A DNA stretch of 64,000 bases from Margaritifera margaritifera (GCA_029931535.1 JAQPZY010001521.1:3243501-3307500); one strand, 5' to 3'; counted from the first letter of the stretch, positions 51,890 to 63,479 are shown. Program-made: numbers and translations. Notes: generated by a model from the sequence alone, not told the origin.

Positions 51890-52235
51890 CAAATGACGTA
51901 GTATGAAATGAAATGATATAACCCAACAAATGACATGATGAATTCAGATTCCAAATGATGTTGTATTAAATGAAATGATTTGAAGAATAAGACGGAATGA
52001 TGAATTCAGATTCCAAATAACGTGGTATTAAATCAAATGACGTAGTATGAAATGAAATGATTTAACCTAACAAATGAAATGATGAATTCAGATTCCAAAT
52101 GACGTGGTATTAAATGAAATGATATGAAATGAAATGATTGAACCCAACAAACGAAATGATGAATTCATATTCCAAATGACGTGTTATTAAATGAAATGAT
52201 TTGAAGAACAAAACGGAATGATGAATTCAGATTGA
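51890..52235 (+). repeat. Tandem repeat with alternating ~61- and ~80-bp spacing
   Basis: The word gatgaattca(g/t)attcca recurs at 51938, 51999, 52081, 52159 and 52220, giving spacings of 61, 82, 78 and 61 bp. Units consist of 'aaatgaaatgat' words with 'acccaacaaa' present in alternate copies, so the true period is about 140 bp. Confidence 0.75.
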
Positions 52236-52249
52236 GTTGAATTAACCAT

Positions 52250-53260
52250 TGACCCCAGTATCCGGATTAAACAACCCCATGGAGCTAAAAATACAATAAC
52301 TGAGCCGTGCAATATACGAGATACGTTTGAGCGCGAATAAAGTGATATACATTACGCATGCGTGCACATAAACTGACTTCTTTACGCATTAAATTCTTTC
52401 ATAAGAGCGACTGTACGAGATTATTATTATAATAACCACATTCGTACATGAATCTGTCTACGATAAGAATAATTCCACTGGATTATAAAAACTCGGACGT
52501 TTCTCATCGTTTAATGCATACAACATATAAATGAATTCAACTTGTGTTCAGCTAAAAAATGTTTAATATGAAACAGACCGTACTATTTTCGATAGCATGG
52601 CGTTATGTAACATAGGTATGACTTTCTAGAAAATTTAGAATACATTCCGAAAAATTAAATATATAAAACAATTTCATCATATAGAACGGATAGCAAGAAA
52701 GAATAAAGTTTTACATTTGACACATACCTCTACAGCTAAAGAATGTTTCCGTAAAGTGGTCAGCTTCCTAGCAAGGCTCCTCTGCATTGTGACGATATAG
52801 AGAAAAATGGCACTATAAGTACTTTGAACGTGGTCAAATCCATGGACATATAACTCAGATTAAGATACCTCCCCCCCCCCCCAAAGCTTTGTGCGTGCTC
52901 CAGTGAGTGAACAGAAAGCAGTATTTCGAAATCACCAATGTTAAAACCATACACCCCGGATAACTCTGTACGCGACGACGAAATCCAATTTACATTTATA
53001 TTCATATATAATACAAAATGTATTTTCGTGTACACAATTCCGTGATAATGTACATGGTACAGTGAGTGTCTGTACTTACAAAGAAAAAGAATAATTGTAT
53101 TCGTAGCTGGGAAATAAAACGGAAGATTAATATTGCCTACGCAATCGCTGTTTTATATATGAGTGAAGGAATGGATGAACAAAATAAATTATTCAGCGAA
53201 CAAAGAATAAATTATTGGATAATTAAAACTAATCAAAGAGAGAAAAGGGTTATAGCACTA
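52250..53260. other. Intergenic, nothing recognised
   Basis: CpG is locally less depleted around 52300-52450. A minus-strand open frame of 91 codons (52760-53035) shows no known family. No gene is called. Confidence 0.35.
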
Positions 53261-53264
53261 TCCC

Positions 53265-53266
<2 letters not shown>

Positions 53267-53320
<54 letters not shown>
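53267..53320. repeat. (CA)n microsatellite, 54 bp
   Basis: Pure AC/CA dinucleotide run. Confidence 0.98.
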
Positions 53321-53323
<3 letters not shown>

Positions 53324-53591
53324 GAACAAATGCTCGTTCTTACAAACCAAGAACTTGCACTGAATAGTGTAACCGTTTTACGTCGGGTTTCTATATAGTG
53401 AGAGTATGAGAGAGTACAATTTAATAAAACTGTGTACAATGAGCGAGTGTCATAATGAAACGAAATGAGGTGATCGATCCGTAAGCATCAGCACCACCAT
53501 CACCACCAATAGCAGATACACTAAATGATCCTCGACAGATAATTCACTTGCAAAGACGCTTACAAATAATGTATGGTTGTTTACTTGCCTT

Positions 53592-53593
<2 letters not shown>

Positions 53594-53673
<80 letters not shown>
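53594..53673. repeat. (AT)n microsatellite, 80 bp
   Basis: Pure AT dinucleotide run. Confidence 0.98.
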
Positions 53674-53675
<2 letters not shown>

Positions 53676-53679
53676 TTTT

Positions 53680-55080
53680 TTCGAACCATTATCCTTTAAA
53701 TTTCAACACTGCTTATTTTTCGTGGGGTTCTTTTTCTTTTCTTTCTTTTCTGTCGCTTGTCATTTTTGATTAATTTGTACCACTATATTTGTATGGGGAA
53801 GGGTTTGTCTAATGTTGTGAGCACTTTGAAGCCCTACCCCTTTTGCAGATTGCAGCAACAAAAATATGTTAAAACCAGTAATACTATTCAAGTTCACTTT
53901 TTGTTAGATAAGGTAGAGTGAATTAGTCACATGAAATAAAATTAAATTATATGAAGATTTTTTTCGCTTATACAATTTTGTGTCTACAATATGGCGATAT
54001 TCTCAAGTTCTTTTAATTTTTTTAAATTGTCCTTCTCGTCTATAATGTTGCAAACGTACAACTTTATGATCAAAAGTGTACTTCAAATATTTGTTTCTTT
54101 AAATGATGAATTTAAGCTCAAAGTGCTCTAATCAACGAAGCAGGCGATAGTGCACTTACTTGTAATTTAAAAAAAAAAAATATTTGTTATAATCGTTTAT
54201 GCCTTCTCACCTAAGGTCACAAATGAGGATACAAAGAGTTATGAAAGTTTCAAAATATTATGATTTTTAGATTGAATGAATATCAATAATACTAATGGCA
54301 TTGTCTAATTTTGAAATATTCATATATGCAAATCTGTTGCATCTTGCACACAATCCAATTATACAAATCAGTTCCCTTCCATGAAACAGCAGTGTATCGC
54401 TGAACACTAGGGTTATTTTATATTACTTTTTCGCATTTAAACCTTCCAAATTTGACTTGGGTAATTTTAGATTTCCATAACTGACTAACTCAGTTGTTTA
54501 CCAAGCTATTTGGCTAAAAAAGTTCAGACAACATGAAGGTAGTTTGCCATGAATAGACAGGTATTTAGAAGAGAGGAATAGTCAATTGAACTTGCTTTCT
54601 TTTTTTTCTTAACCTCTTTGAGGACACTCCGGATTATTGACTATTGAGAATTACAGGAATGAATGAATGAATTTATTAATACCAACTTAGGAATCATTTC
54701 TGTCCAGAAGAACCAGTTAGCAATATTTACATAGGTTCTTTAGGGCAAAGCAGAAATCCAATACTCGCAAGAAGTTGTTTACATGTTTAAGTAACAACAA
54801 ACGAGTCCCGACCCATTAAGCGTTATTGATATAGTTGCTAGGGTTTAATCAATATCATTTGGCCGCTTGGGTGGGCACCAGCTAAATTAGCGGGTATTCT
54901 GACGGACCATCTATAATCTGAGGACCGAACAAGCTTTATAGAGCACAAGGAACTGTAATTTATTCACCAATTTATGATCAAATTATGGCATGAAAATGAC
55001 ATAGGACCACAAGCGGGTAAATCCAAGTCGCCTATCGGGCTTAACGATGTTCAGTAAAAGAATGAATAAGTGAGGGTGAG
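53680..55080. other. Intergenic region upstream of the NWD-like gene
   Basis: AT-rich. It presumably includes the promoter and 5' UTR of the gene starting at 55108, but no TATA box or other core element could be assigned with confidence. Confidence 0.35.
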
Positions 55081-55107
55081 GGAAAGTAACAAGACAAGAG
55101 ACATGCC

Positions 55108-55222
55108 ATGGAGGTGTCAACAGTCGAAAGGGTTTACCGGCGTGTTTTGGAGGGTTACATGGATAACTTGCCGGAAAAAGAGTGCCGGTCAGTCAGGGTC
55201 TTCATCAGCTCCACATTCACAG
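55108..55222 (+). CDS. NWD-like gene exon 1
   Basis: The exon begins at the ATG and encodes MEVSTVERVYRRVLEGYMDN through VRVFISSTFT. The donor is CACAG|GTACAG in phase 1. The intron cuts inside the FISSTFTD motif. Confidence 0.75.
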
Positions 55223-57958
55223 GTACAGTACGCAAGTCCAAAAATCAACTGTTGTTGACTCCTATTTACCTGTCAACCAAATTGCAAGAGTTGTATCCCT
55301 TGTGAAGTCTGCTACAGAAATGCACATATGCTTACAGAATACATTACAGCTGTTGAAAATATAATGTGAAAAAATAAAAAAGATAGAAATCCATGTCTGG
55401 ATTTGGGGTGAATTAGTGGTCTTAGTTTATCAGTCTCACCAAAATGAATCTACAGATATTTCTTAAACTTTACTAGCATTATGTGTGAACACCTGAAATC
55501 TATGCAGGTGTTCTTTTGGCAATTATGTATCCAAATGTATCTTCTGAAACTATAAGGAATAAACTGTACATAACTTGTAATATTTATATGTTCATATAAA
55601 GTTTACATGTGCTCAAAGGATTGTTTAAGGTCTATTGTAATAAAGGAACATAGGTTTAACTTGTAATTTTTTCATGAAGTTGCCACATGCATTAAGGTGT
55701 TAACCCCCAAACGTGCAATTTAAACTTCAGTAATGTTTTGTAAGAAGATGTTTCAAAAATGACTGAAAGATTTATTTTCTTCTTTTGTACAAAACAGAGT
55801 CAATATTAGATGAGAAGTTTTGTATATTAAGCAAGTGGTACATTTGCATTTGCTCAAACTTACTTCCATTATTTAATAGTTGTACAATTTCTTCATGAAG
55901 TATTACGGGAAAGACATTATAATGATGCGAGTGTATACTGCAGTAACAGAAAGTTAAAATGGCTGCCATTATACATTAATTGAACCGTGATCGTATGCCA
56001 TTAATATTTAGGGCCGAAATGAAGTAATTGATAATATAAGATGTTATTTTGCCTGAGCTGCTAAAAAAATTTCCCATATCTCCTTTGAGTGGGGAAGTTT
56101 CCAGTCACTGTTTCAGTGGAGGTGACTCTTGTCATAATTGGATTATCAGTGGGAAGGAAATAGCCAGAGGGAGGTTTGCATGGATAAGCTTTTGATTGTA
56201 AGAGGTAGTTGTTAACTTTTGTTTGCTTCGAGACCTGAGACTTGCTCAATAATAGGACACAGTAGCTTTTCATATGCACTATTGGGTAAGACTCTTTTCA
56301 CAGAAAATACTCATTTTTTTGAGTTTATGCTAAAAACATCACATTGCGAATAGTGATTAGAACTTGGGAATTTCCTGGAAATCATGAATTATTACATGTA
56401 AGATTTTTGTATAAGCTAGTAAAAATTACAAAATGGAGAATTTTCCAACAAGAATTTTACTGTTATGCATTAACTTGTTAAAAACTACTTAAGAACAGGG
56501 GTGAAACGATACACCTGTGCTGCGTATCAATACAATTCATGATACACAGCCTACGATACAATACATTATCGATTCTCAGTTTAAAGAATAAAAAGGCAAA
56601 CAACTAATAATTATTCAAGACCGCTGAAGATTAAAGTAACTTATATAGGGTAAGTATAATTTTGTAACGATTCTTCACCTCTTGTATCGATACGTGTATT
56701 GATATGGCAAAAGTATTGATGCATCGATATATCGATGAATCGTTTCACCCCTAATTAAGAAGCACCATTATTTAAGAAAAATAACTCAAGCAGACATTAC
56801 AATATGACTAAAAAGCCTATTTCAGTAAAAAAGTTTTTCATAACTCAGATGCAACCTTGCATTTTTAGAGATTTCTCTCTGAATACCTAGGCTTGGAATA
56901 GCTATGACTTAATTAAGGAGCAAAAAAAAATAGTATTAAATTATTCATTATATAAATCAATATACTACATTTTAAACAGGTTTAGATTTTTTAACTAATT
57001 CTTTCCATTGAATTAACTTTTTTGTACATAATAGAAGTGAAATAAACAAAACATTGAAGAAATATTATTAAAACTAGCAGTTACTTTTTCATCCAGTAAG
57101 TTTTCAGTAATGTTTTTTATTTGTACTGTTTGATTTTTATGTGCAAGCAGTTATTTTTTAAAAGTTTCTATCCCTGTCCGTAGTCCTGTAGTTTGTAACA
57201 GTTTTATGGGTCTGGCTGTTAGGGAAATTGCAACTTACGCAAAATTGTATCGTCAGAATCCAGATGTGATAGACCTAATATTCAAAATCATGTAGGTCAT
57301 AGGCTTGTTATCCACTTCAGCTCAAACTTTGGTGATGTATATTGAAAGAAGTAGCGTTACTAACTCTAATTCTCTTTCTGTCATTTAATTCTCTTTCTGT
57401 CATTAAATAGCCAATCAGTAAGAAGCTACATATAAAGTTTTAGATTACTGTTCAGTTTAGTAGTGGAATTTACTCCCTGCTCTTGAAACACCTTTTTTTT
57501 TGTGTCTTTGCTATCAGATACAATTCTTCACCAAATCACATGCTGTATGAATCTGACCAACTTCTTTCAGCTACTTCAATTGAATCATCTATATTACAAT
57601 TATTTCAGAAGAATTCTGTGTCTGGTGAGAGTGGATGAACATTGAGTGTTTTAATGAATTTATTCACCAGGTCAATATTATCTTGCTAGACAGAATTTTA
57701 TGGGGCTTACATATAGTACAGTCACCCCTGTTAGATTCAGGGCTTACATATAGTACAGTCACCCCTGTTAGATTCAGGGCTTAAGTTTGTTAATGGTAAA
57801 GCACAAAGTCAGTTTCTATAATCAGAACTGATATAAAGTAATGTAACTAACTATACATTTGTTTTATTACAGACACTACTGTAGAAAGAAATTACCTGAT
57901 GAAGAACTCCATTCCACGACTGAGGACATTCTCTCAGGAGGAAGGGCTGGATTTTGAG
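55108..57958 (+). CDS. 5' end of an NWD-like gene (DUF4062 N-terminus of a STAND/NACHT protein), partial
   Basis: Two exons, 55108-55222 and 57873-57958, join in phase 1 to give 67 residues: a helix (TVERVYRRVLEGYMDNLPEK), then VRVFISSTFTDTTVERNYLM and PRLRTFSQEEGLDFE. The pattern VRVFISSTF.D...ER..L....P.LR.....GL.F is the DUF4062-type N-terminal segment found in NWD1/NWD2-like, NPHP3-like and related NACHT/TPR/WD proteins. The start ATG at 55108 has G at -3 and +4 and follows an in-frame TAA at 55087; an out-of-frame ATG sits 5 bp upstream. The usual continuation (a V-D-x-R-W-G type block) is not seen before 64000, so the gene continues to the right. NWD-like is my best guess; NPHP3- or TEP1-like relatives cannot be excluded. 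Confidence 0.75.
55223..56490. other. First intron of the NWD-like gene, nothing recognised
   Basis: AT-rich. A minus-strand open frame at 56061-56279 has no recognised family. Confidence 0.4.
56496..56753. mobile_element. hAT-type MITE, 258 bp, 8-bp target duplication with one mismatch
   Basis: The element starts CAGGGGTGAAACGAT and ends ATCGTTTCACCCCTA, with the last base diverged from G. The flanks are CTTAAGAA (56488-56495) and ATTAAGAA (56754-56761), seven of eight identical. The interior is rich in tatcgat-type palindromes. Confidence 0.88.
56770..57690. other. First intron of the NWD-like gene, nothing recognised
   Basis: AT-rich with no recognised features. Confidence 0.4.
57704..57777 (+). 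repeat. 37-bp perfect direct duplication
   Basis: 'ggcttacatatagtacagtc' plus 'acccctgttagattcag' occurs twice in a row without change, suggesting a recent event. Confidence 0.9.
57873..57958 (+). CDS. NWD-like gene exon 2
   Basis: The acceptor is TTATTACAG and the donor GAG|GTATTA in phase 0. The exon encodes DTTVERNYLMKNSIPRLRTF and SQEEGLDFE. It completes the DUF4062 first strand-helix unit begun in exon 1. Confidence 0.8.
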
Positions 57959-58209
57959 GTATTAAAGAGGTTACAGTGTACTATAATTTATCACTACATA
58001 AAGCCCCAGAGTTCTCTGAAAGTCCATGACCCTTTGTTCTCCGAAAATGGGGGATCTGATAGGAAAATTAGGGGTCCAGGTGAGAAAATGGGAGTCCATT
58101 AGCAGGCATAAAATCATTACATTCAAGGAAAACCAATCAGAAATTATTATAGTAAATCTTCTTGACTAGATTTATTACCTTCTTTTTATTTAATTATATT
58201 CAATACACT

Positions 58210-59105
58210 ATATTTTTGTGTACAGTATACCCCCCTTAATGACAGCCTTGATTGCAACATAACTCAATATATAAAGGCTTGTGTACAGTATGCCACCCTT
58301 ATGACAGCCTTGATTGCAACATAACTCAATATAATGTTTGTGTACAGTTTGCCTCCTTTATGACAGCCTTGGTTGCAACATGAGTCAATATAAGGTTGTG
58401 GACAGTATTCCCCCTTTACAAAGCCTTGCTTGCAACATAACACAGTGTAAGGTTTGTACATGTATATGTATACCCCATTTATGACAGCCTTCATTGCAAC
58501 ATAACTAAATATAAGGTTTGTGTACAGTATACCCCTTTTATGACAACCTGGCTTCCAACATAACTCAGTATAAGGTTTGTGTACAGTATACTCCCTTAAT
58601 GTCATCCTTAATTGCAGCACAGCTTAGCATACAGTTTGTGTACAGTATACTTTCTTTAAGACAGTCTTGCTTGCAACATAACTCAGTAGAAGGTTGTGTA
58701 CAGTATACCTCCTTTATGACAGCCTTGCTTGCAACATAACTGTGTAGAAGGTTGTGTACAGTATACTTCCTTTATGACAGCCTGGCTTGCAACATAACTC
58801 AATATAAGGTTGTGTACAGTATACCTCCTTTATGACAGCATTCCTTACAACATAACTGTGTAGAAGGTTGTGTACAGTATACTTCCTTTAAGACAGCCTT
58901 GCTTGCAACATAACTCAATATAAGGTTGTGTACAGTATACCTCCTTTATGACAGCCTTTCTTGCAACATAACTCAGTAGAAGGTTGTGTACAGTATACTT
59001 CCTTTAAGACAGCTATGCTTACAACATAACTCAATATAAGGTTGTGTATGGTATACCTTCTTTATGACAGCCTTTCTTGCAACATAACACACATAAGGTT
59101 GCCTC
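58210..59105 (+). repeat. 58-bp satellite with dimeric higher-order pattern, about 15 copies
   Basis: The unit is 'aaggttgtgtacagtatacc' then 'tcctttatgacagccttgct' and 'tgcaacataactcaatat'. Starts at 58690, 58748, 58806, 58864, 58922, 58980 and 59038 are exactly 58 bp apart. Units alternate between a 'tacctcc' and a 'tacttcc' version, so the right half repeats as 116-bp dimers. Left copies are more diverged (about 57-62 bp). Confidence 0.92.
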
Positions 59106-59514
59106 ACACATTTTGCTTTTGCTCTTATGAACCACATAATAATGAGGGATAAAAATGAAATCAAGGGCTCACTGTCATTGAAGTCTTATAATATCTTAGT
59201 ATAGCTTTACATTTCCATTTGTCATTCCATCAGTCCTTCCCTTCTAAGAGTCTTTTCTTTGGTGCAGCTTGATGTAGATGCATGAGTGAAATTTTAACTT
59301 AGTTTTTAGACTATCATATGAAAAAAAAGACACAACAGATGTTAAAAGATCAATATCTCAAGGTAAAATAGTACAAAAGAATACATATTATCTGGATACC
59401 AATGACAGGATCTATTCTAGGATGCGAGATTGCTGGATTCACACTAATGTCTCATACATTGCAGAGAAAAATCAACCCAGTGGGCAAAATCTCACATTAC
59501 ATTTGCAAGCCCTA

Positions 59515-59590
59515 CCTTTGTTTCTTCGTTGAATTTCTCCCATATAGAAAATTCTACCGTTGAATTTCTCCCATATAGAAAATTCTACCT
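59515..59590 (+). repeat. ~33-bp direct duplication
   Basis: 'cgttgaatttctcccatata' plus 'gaaaattctacc' occurs twice in tandem. Confidence 0.85.
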
Positions 59591-59607
59591 TTTACTTTCA
59601 AATTGGT

Positions 59608-59632
59608 GTGTGTGTGTGTGTTTGTGTGTGTG
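59608..59632. repeat. Short (GT)n tract
   Basis: A GT dinucleotide run with one interruption. Confidence 0.9.
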
Positions 59633-59699
59633 CACACATGCATGCATATGTGTGTGTTGATTGGACTCCTAAATTTTCAGTTCTAGAATTGACCCTGCA

Positions 59700-60450
59700 A
59701 TTATTGGGATTGTTTGCTGTGGTACAACCTCTCGGAACCTCAATTATCAAGATTTTTTGCTGGTATGAACTGTTGAACTCCCACCAACTGTCAGGATAGT
59801 TTGCTGGTACAAACTGTTGATTAAATGGCGTACATTTATCGGGATAGTTTGCTGGTACAAACTGTTGATTAAATGGCGTACATTTATCAGGATAGTTTGC
59901 TGGTACAAACTGTTGATTAAATGGCGTACATTTATCGGGATAGTTTGCATGTAAAAACTGTTGAACTTCCACCAATTATCAAGATAGTTTGCTGGTATAA
60001 ACTGTTGAACTCTACAAATTATTGGGATTGTTTGTAGCATGAACAGTCAATCTCCACTGCTTATCGGGATTGTCTGCTGCTAAAATTGTTGAACTTTGTT
60101 AGTTTGAATAGTCAAAAAAACTCCCACCAGTTATTGGGATTGTTTGCTGGTATGAACTGTCAAATTGTTTGCTAGTATGAACTGTTGAACTCCCATTAAT
60201 TTTTGGGATTGTTTACTTGTATGAAAAGTCAAACTTCCACCAATTATTGGGATTGTTTGCAAGTACAAACTGTTGAACTTACACCAATTATCACGATTGT
60301 TTGCTGGTATGAACTGTCAAACTCCCACTAATTATCAGGAGTGTGTGCTAGGATGAACTCCCACCAATTATAAGGATTGTATGCTGGTAGAAACTATTAA
60401 ACTCCTACCAGCTATCAGGATTGTGTTTGCTGGGACAAATTGTTGAACTC
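59700..60450 (+). repeat. 44-48-bp tandem repeat, about 16 copies
   Basis: A core of near-identical 48-bp units starts at 59794, 59842, 59890 and 59938 ('ggatagtttgctggtacaaa', 'ctgttgattaaatggcgtac'). It is flanked by diverged ~44-bp units with 'aactcccaccaattat' and 'gggattgtttgctggtatga'. The 125-codon minus-strand frame with a repeating 16-residue motif is an artefact of the 48-bp period. Confidence 0.9.
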
Positions 60451-61348
60451 ACACCATTTCACTCCAAATTGTATTACATTCCTAAATGATAAAAACCAAT
60501 AATCCAGACAACTGATTTTCCTGAAATAATAATTGTCTTTTGAATGGTCTAGATAATCAGTGTTTTATTTTATGCAGTAAAATTCATACCTACCAGAACA
60601 TGATGTGTCATGTGAGAAACACAATTTTTGATTGCCAAACCTGCTGACATGATCACATTTATAAAAAAACATGATTTTTGACTCCCAATCCCAACATTGT
60701 CGTGTTTATAAAAAAACATGATTTTCAGTAATCTTAAAAAAAAAAGAGACATTCTTTCTTTACACCATGTTCTATGCCCATAACATCTGTGGCCTGTATA
60801 AAAAGTAAACAGTTGTGCTTAATGCTCATGGAAAACTCACCACAGAGCAGTTTGTACAGTTGATTGTTACAGAGGCAATTAATAGATAAATTTACATACA
60901 TGTGATTCTACCAGCTGTAGGCCAAAAATACCGTTTTAAAGGCTGTCTGCCGCACAACATTTTTATTGTCAAAATCTACCACTTTTGAAAATTAAAAGAA
61001 TTTTAAAAAAATTGAATAAAAAAACCCAAGCATGATAATTTTTAGTGTTCTATCGACACATTAGAAAAAATAGCCAGAACTAGTATATTGGGGACCAGAA
61101 ATGTTCCACCAGTACAGCGACCAGTGCGATGATGTGTGGCAGAGTAATAGGATTAAAATTATTAAAGAACAGTTAATTTGTGTACACAGCAAGCTGTTAA
61201 TTAATTACTTATTGTTGTCATTTGGGAAGTTTAAGGTCAAATGCGGGATGTTTTTTGAGGTGTTATAAGTAATAAAGGATTCAAATGTGGCCCATGATGT
61301 CTTCTGAGCCTTTGAAATTCGCTCGACCCTTGGCGGAGGAGTGATAAA

Positions 61349-62100
61349 ATGAAGAGACCAACCGTAAAAAATTATTTTGGCAGACACACTGGAATAAGTA
61401 TTTTGATGTTTGTCTTGTTTAATTGTTGTTGTATTGTTCAAGATGTTTTAAGAGGAATATTTAAGGGCAGCTCGTACATTTTTGGTTCAAATCATGTCAA
61501 AATGCCAAAACGTGTGCTTTCTGCCAATGCTAAGAAAACACAGGCTAAAAAATATTCCAACAAGTTCAACAATGCTTGGATATCAGTTAAGAAGTCTGTG
61601 CAGGTGAGTAGCAAAAGTCCTGAGTTTGCATCATGTGTTTCAAAGGTATGCATCTTTTGTATTTCATAAACTATTTAAAGTTTTCGTGCACATAAAATGA
61701 ATTCAAGTCCTCAATAAAATATATCAGTTAAAAATATATTACAAGATAATTAATTTTAAAGTTGGGATAAATTAGTCATAAAAGCATACATACATTATGT
61801 ATTTTTTCATTGTTTATTTCAAGTCTAAAAATCAATCTTTATTTTTTTTATTATATACAGTGGCGAAACTTGCCAACAGATTTTTGGATCTGAGCCATGA
61901 AGAGAAAGAAGCCCTTGAGGATGAGGCTCAGGAATAAATTGTAAGTCCAAGTCAGGAACTTCCTCCTCGGGGTGAACATAGTTTGGAGGAGTATTGGATA
62001 GCAGTCAGCAACCTTACAAACCCAGCAACAGGAAAAACTGAAGTTAGAACTTCTTTCCAGGCTGAGCATGGTTGTCCTGTCATTGCCACATTCTAATGCT
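61349..62100 (+). pseudogene. hAT transposase remnant, left arm
   Basis: Exon 1 includes MKRPTVKNYFGRHTG and later KMPKRVLSANAKKTQAKKYS then KFNNAWISVKK, ending at the AAG|GTATGC donor near 61648. Exon 2 starts after ATACAG at 61861. Shifted frames read EHSLEEYW and SNLTNPATGK, then HSNADTERTFS, the hAT C-terminal motif, here interrupted by stops. It has no catalytic core and is inactive. Confidence 0.6.
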
Positions 62101-62129
62101 GATACAGAGAGGACATTCTCCATTCTTTA

Positions 62130-62596
62130 ATAATGTTCTTTAATAATTTTAACCCTATCACTCTGCCACACATCAAATTTTGATAAGTAGATTGGCTTCT
62201 AAACCAGTAGATTTTTTATCGGCATAAATTTTACATTTTAAAGGGCATTGAAAACAAAACAAGTGCATTTTTTTTATCATAATATGTATTCTCTTCATAC
62301 TGTAATAAGACAAGTTTTGAAAACGAGTCAAATTCGGATTCTGATGGAAAATGTTACAATAGTAATTCATTAATATGAGTCAGTATATTGTCAATTAATG
62401 AAAAGGAAGAGTTGTTTATCTTATAGTTCACCGTGAAGATTTTCTTTTTTTTTAAAAATCCAATAGCATTTTTAGTTCCCTTCACTGGTGACTTGTGACC
62501 ACTGATGACATTCATTGTGATTATTAAGCTTCACACTTAGCAGGCTCTCAGTTCTCTGGTCCAGATTTCACCCTTGAATCATTTTGTATTTTGCAA
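62130..62596. other. Spacer of the hAT inverted repeat
   Basis: AT-rich, unpaired central segment between the two arms. No coding sequence was recognised. Confidence 0.6.
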
Positions 62597-63234
62597 AGAA
62601 TGGAGAATGTCCTCTCTGTATTAGCATTAGAATGTTGCAATGACAGGACAACCATGCTCAGCATGTAAAGAAGTTCTAACTTCAGTTTTTCCTGTTGCTG
62701 GGTTTGTAAGGTTGCTGACTGCTCTCCAATACTCCTCCAAGCTATGTTCACCCCGAGGAGGAAGTTCCTGACTTGGACGTGGGATGTATTCTTGAGCCTC
62801 ATTCTCAAGGCTTCTTCTCTTCATGGCTCAGATCCAAAAATCATTTGGCAAGTTTGACCACTGTAAATCAAAACAAAAAAATAAAGATTGATTTAGACTT
62901 GAAATAAACAATGGAAAAATACATGATATATTTATGCTTTTATGAATAATCTATCCTAACTTTAAAATTAATTATCTTGTAATATATTTTTCACTGATAT
63001 ATTTTATCTAGGGCTTGAACTTAACTTATATGCATGAAAACTTCAAATTGTTTATGAAATACAAAAGATGCATACCTTTACACAGTGCAAATCAGGATCT
63101 TTGCTACTTGCCTGCACACACTTAAACTCTGATAACCAAGCATTGTTGAACTTGTAAAATTTCTTGGCCGGTGGCTTCTCAGCATTGGGAGAAAGCACAT
63201 GTTTTGACATTTTGACATGCATTGCACTGGTCAT
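62548..63234 (-). pseudogene. hAT transposase remnant, right arm
   Basis: On the minus strand, 63234-63052 reads HVKMSKHVLSPNAEKPPAKK then FYKFNNAWLSEFKCVQASSK and DPDLHC, a hAT N-terminal zinc-finger lead-in. After an intron, 62824-62548 reads EHSLEEYW, SNLTNPATGKTEVRTS and, in the other frame, NANTERTFSILCKIQNDSR, the hAT dimerisation motif. A frameshift separates the two frames of exon 2. Confidence 0.65.
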
Positions 63235-63479
63235 TGTAGTGGTGGAGCATTTTCAGTCCCCAGTAGACTGGTTCTGGTTGGTTTATCTAATGTGTTGAGA
63301 GAATGTGTAAAAATACTGCTTTTTTTTTTTTTTTTTTTTACAATTTAAAAAAAAAAATTCTTTTAATTTTCAAAAGCGGTAGATTTCAACTACAAAACGG
63401 TATGTGCGGTAGATGGTCTTTAAAACAGTATATTTGCTCTACCACCGATAGAATCACATGTATATTGTTTTACTTTTCA

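Larger units (their letters stand above)
60896..63464. mobile_element. 2.6-kb inverted repeat of two hAT-derived arms
   Basis: The left arm (60896-62129) and right arm (62597-63464) are inverted copies separated by about 467 bp. Both begin with 'atacatgtgattcta' at the outer edge, contain 'cttttgaaaattaaaagaat', a zinc-finger-like exon with an AAG|GTATGC donor, an intron, and a second exon with a hAT C-terminal motif. The right arm lacks a segment present in the left arm at 61132-61490. No target duplication was found. Confidence 0.85.

Noticed and set aside
57595..57635. Cassette exon between the two NWD-like exons
   Set aside because: An AG...GT pair is present but the piece is tiny, and the two flanking exons already join in phase to give the conserved motif.
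59598..59975. Repetitive protein with a 16-residue motif
   Set aside because: The motif arises because the satellite period, 48 bp, is a multiple of three. There is no start context, splice support or family.
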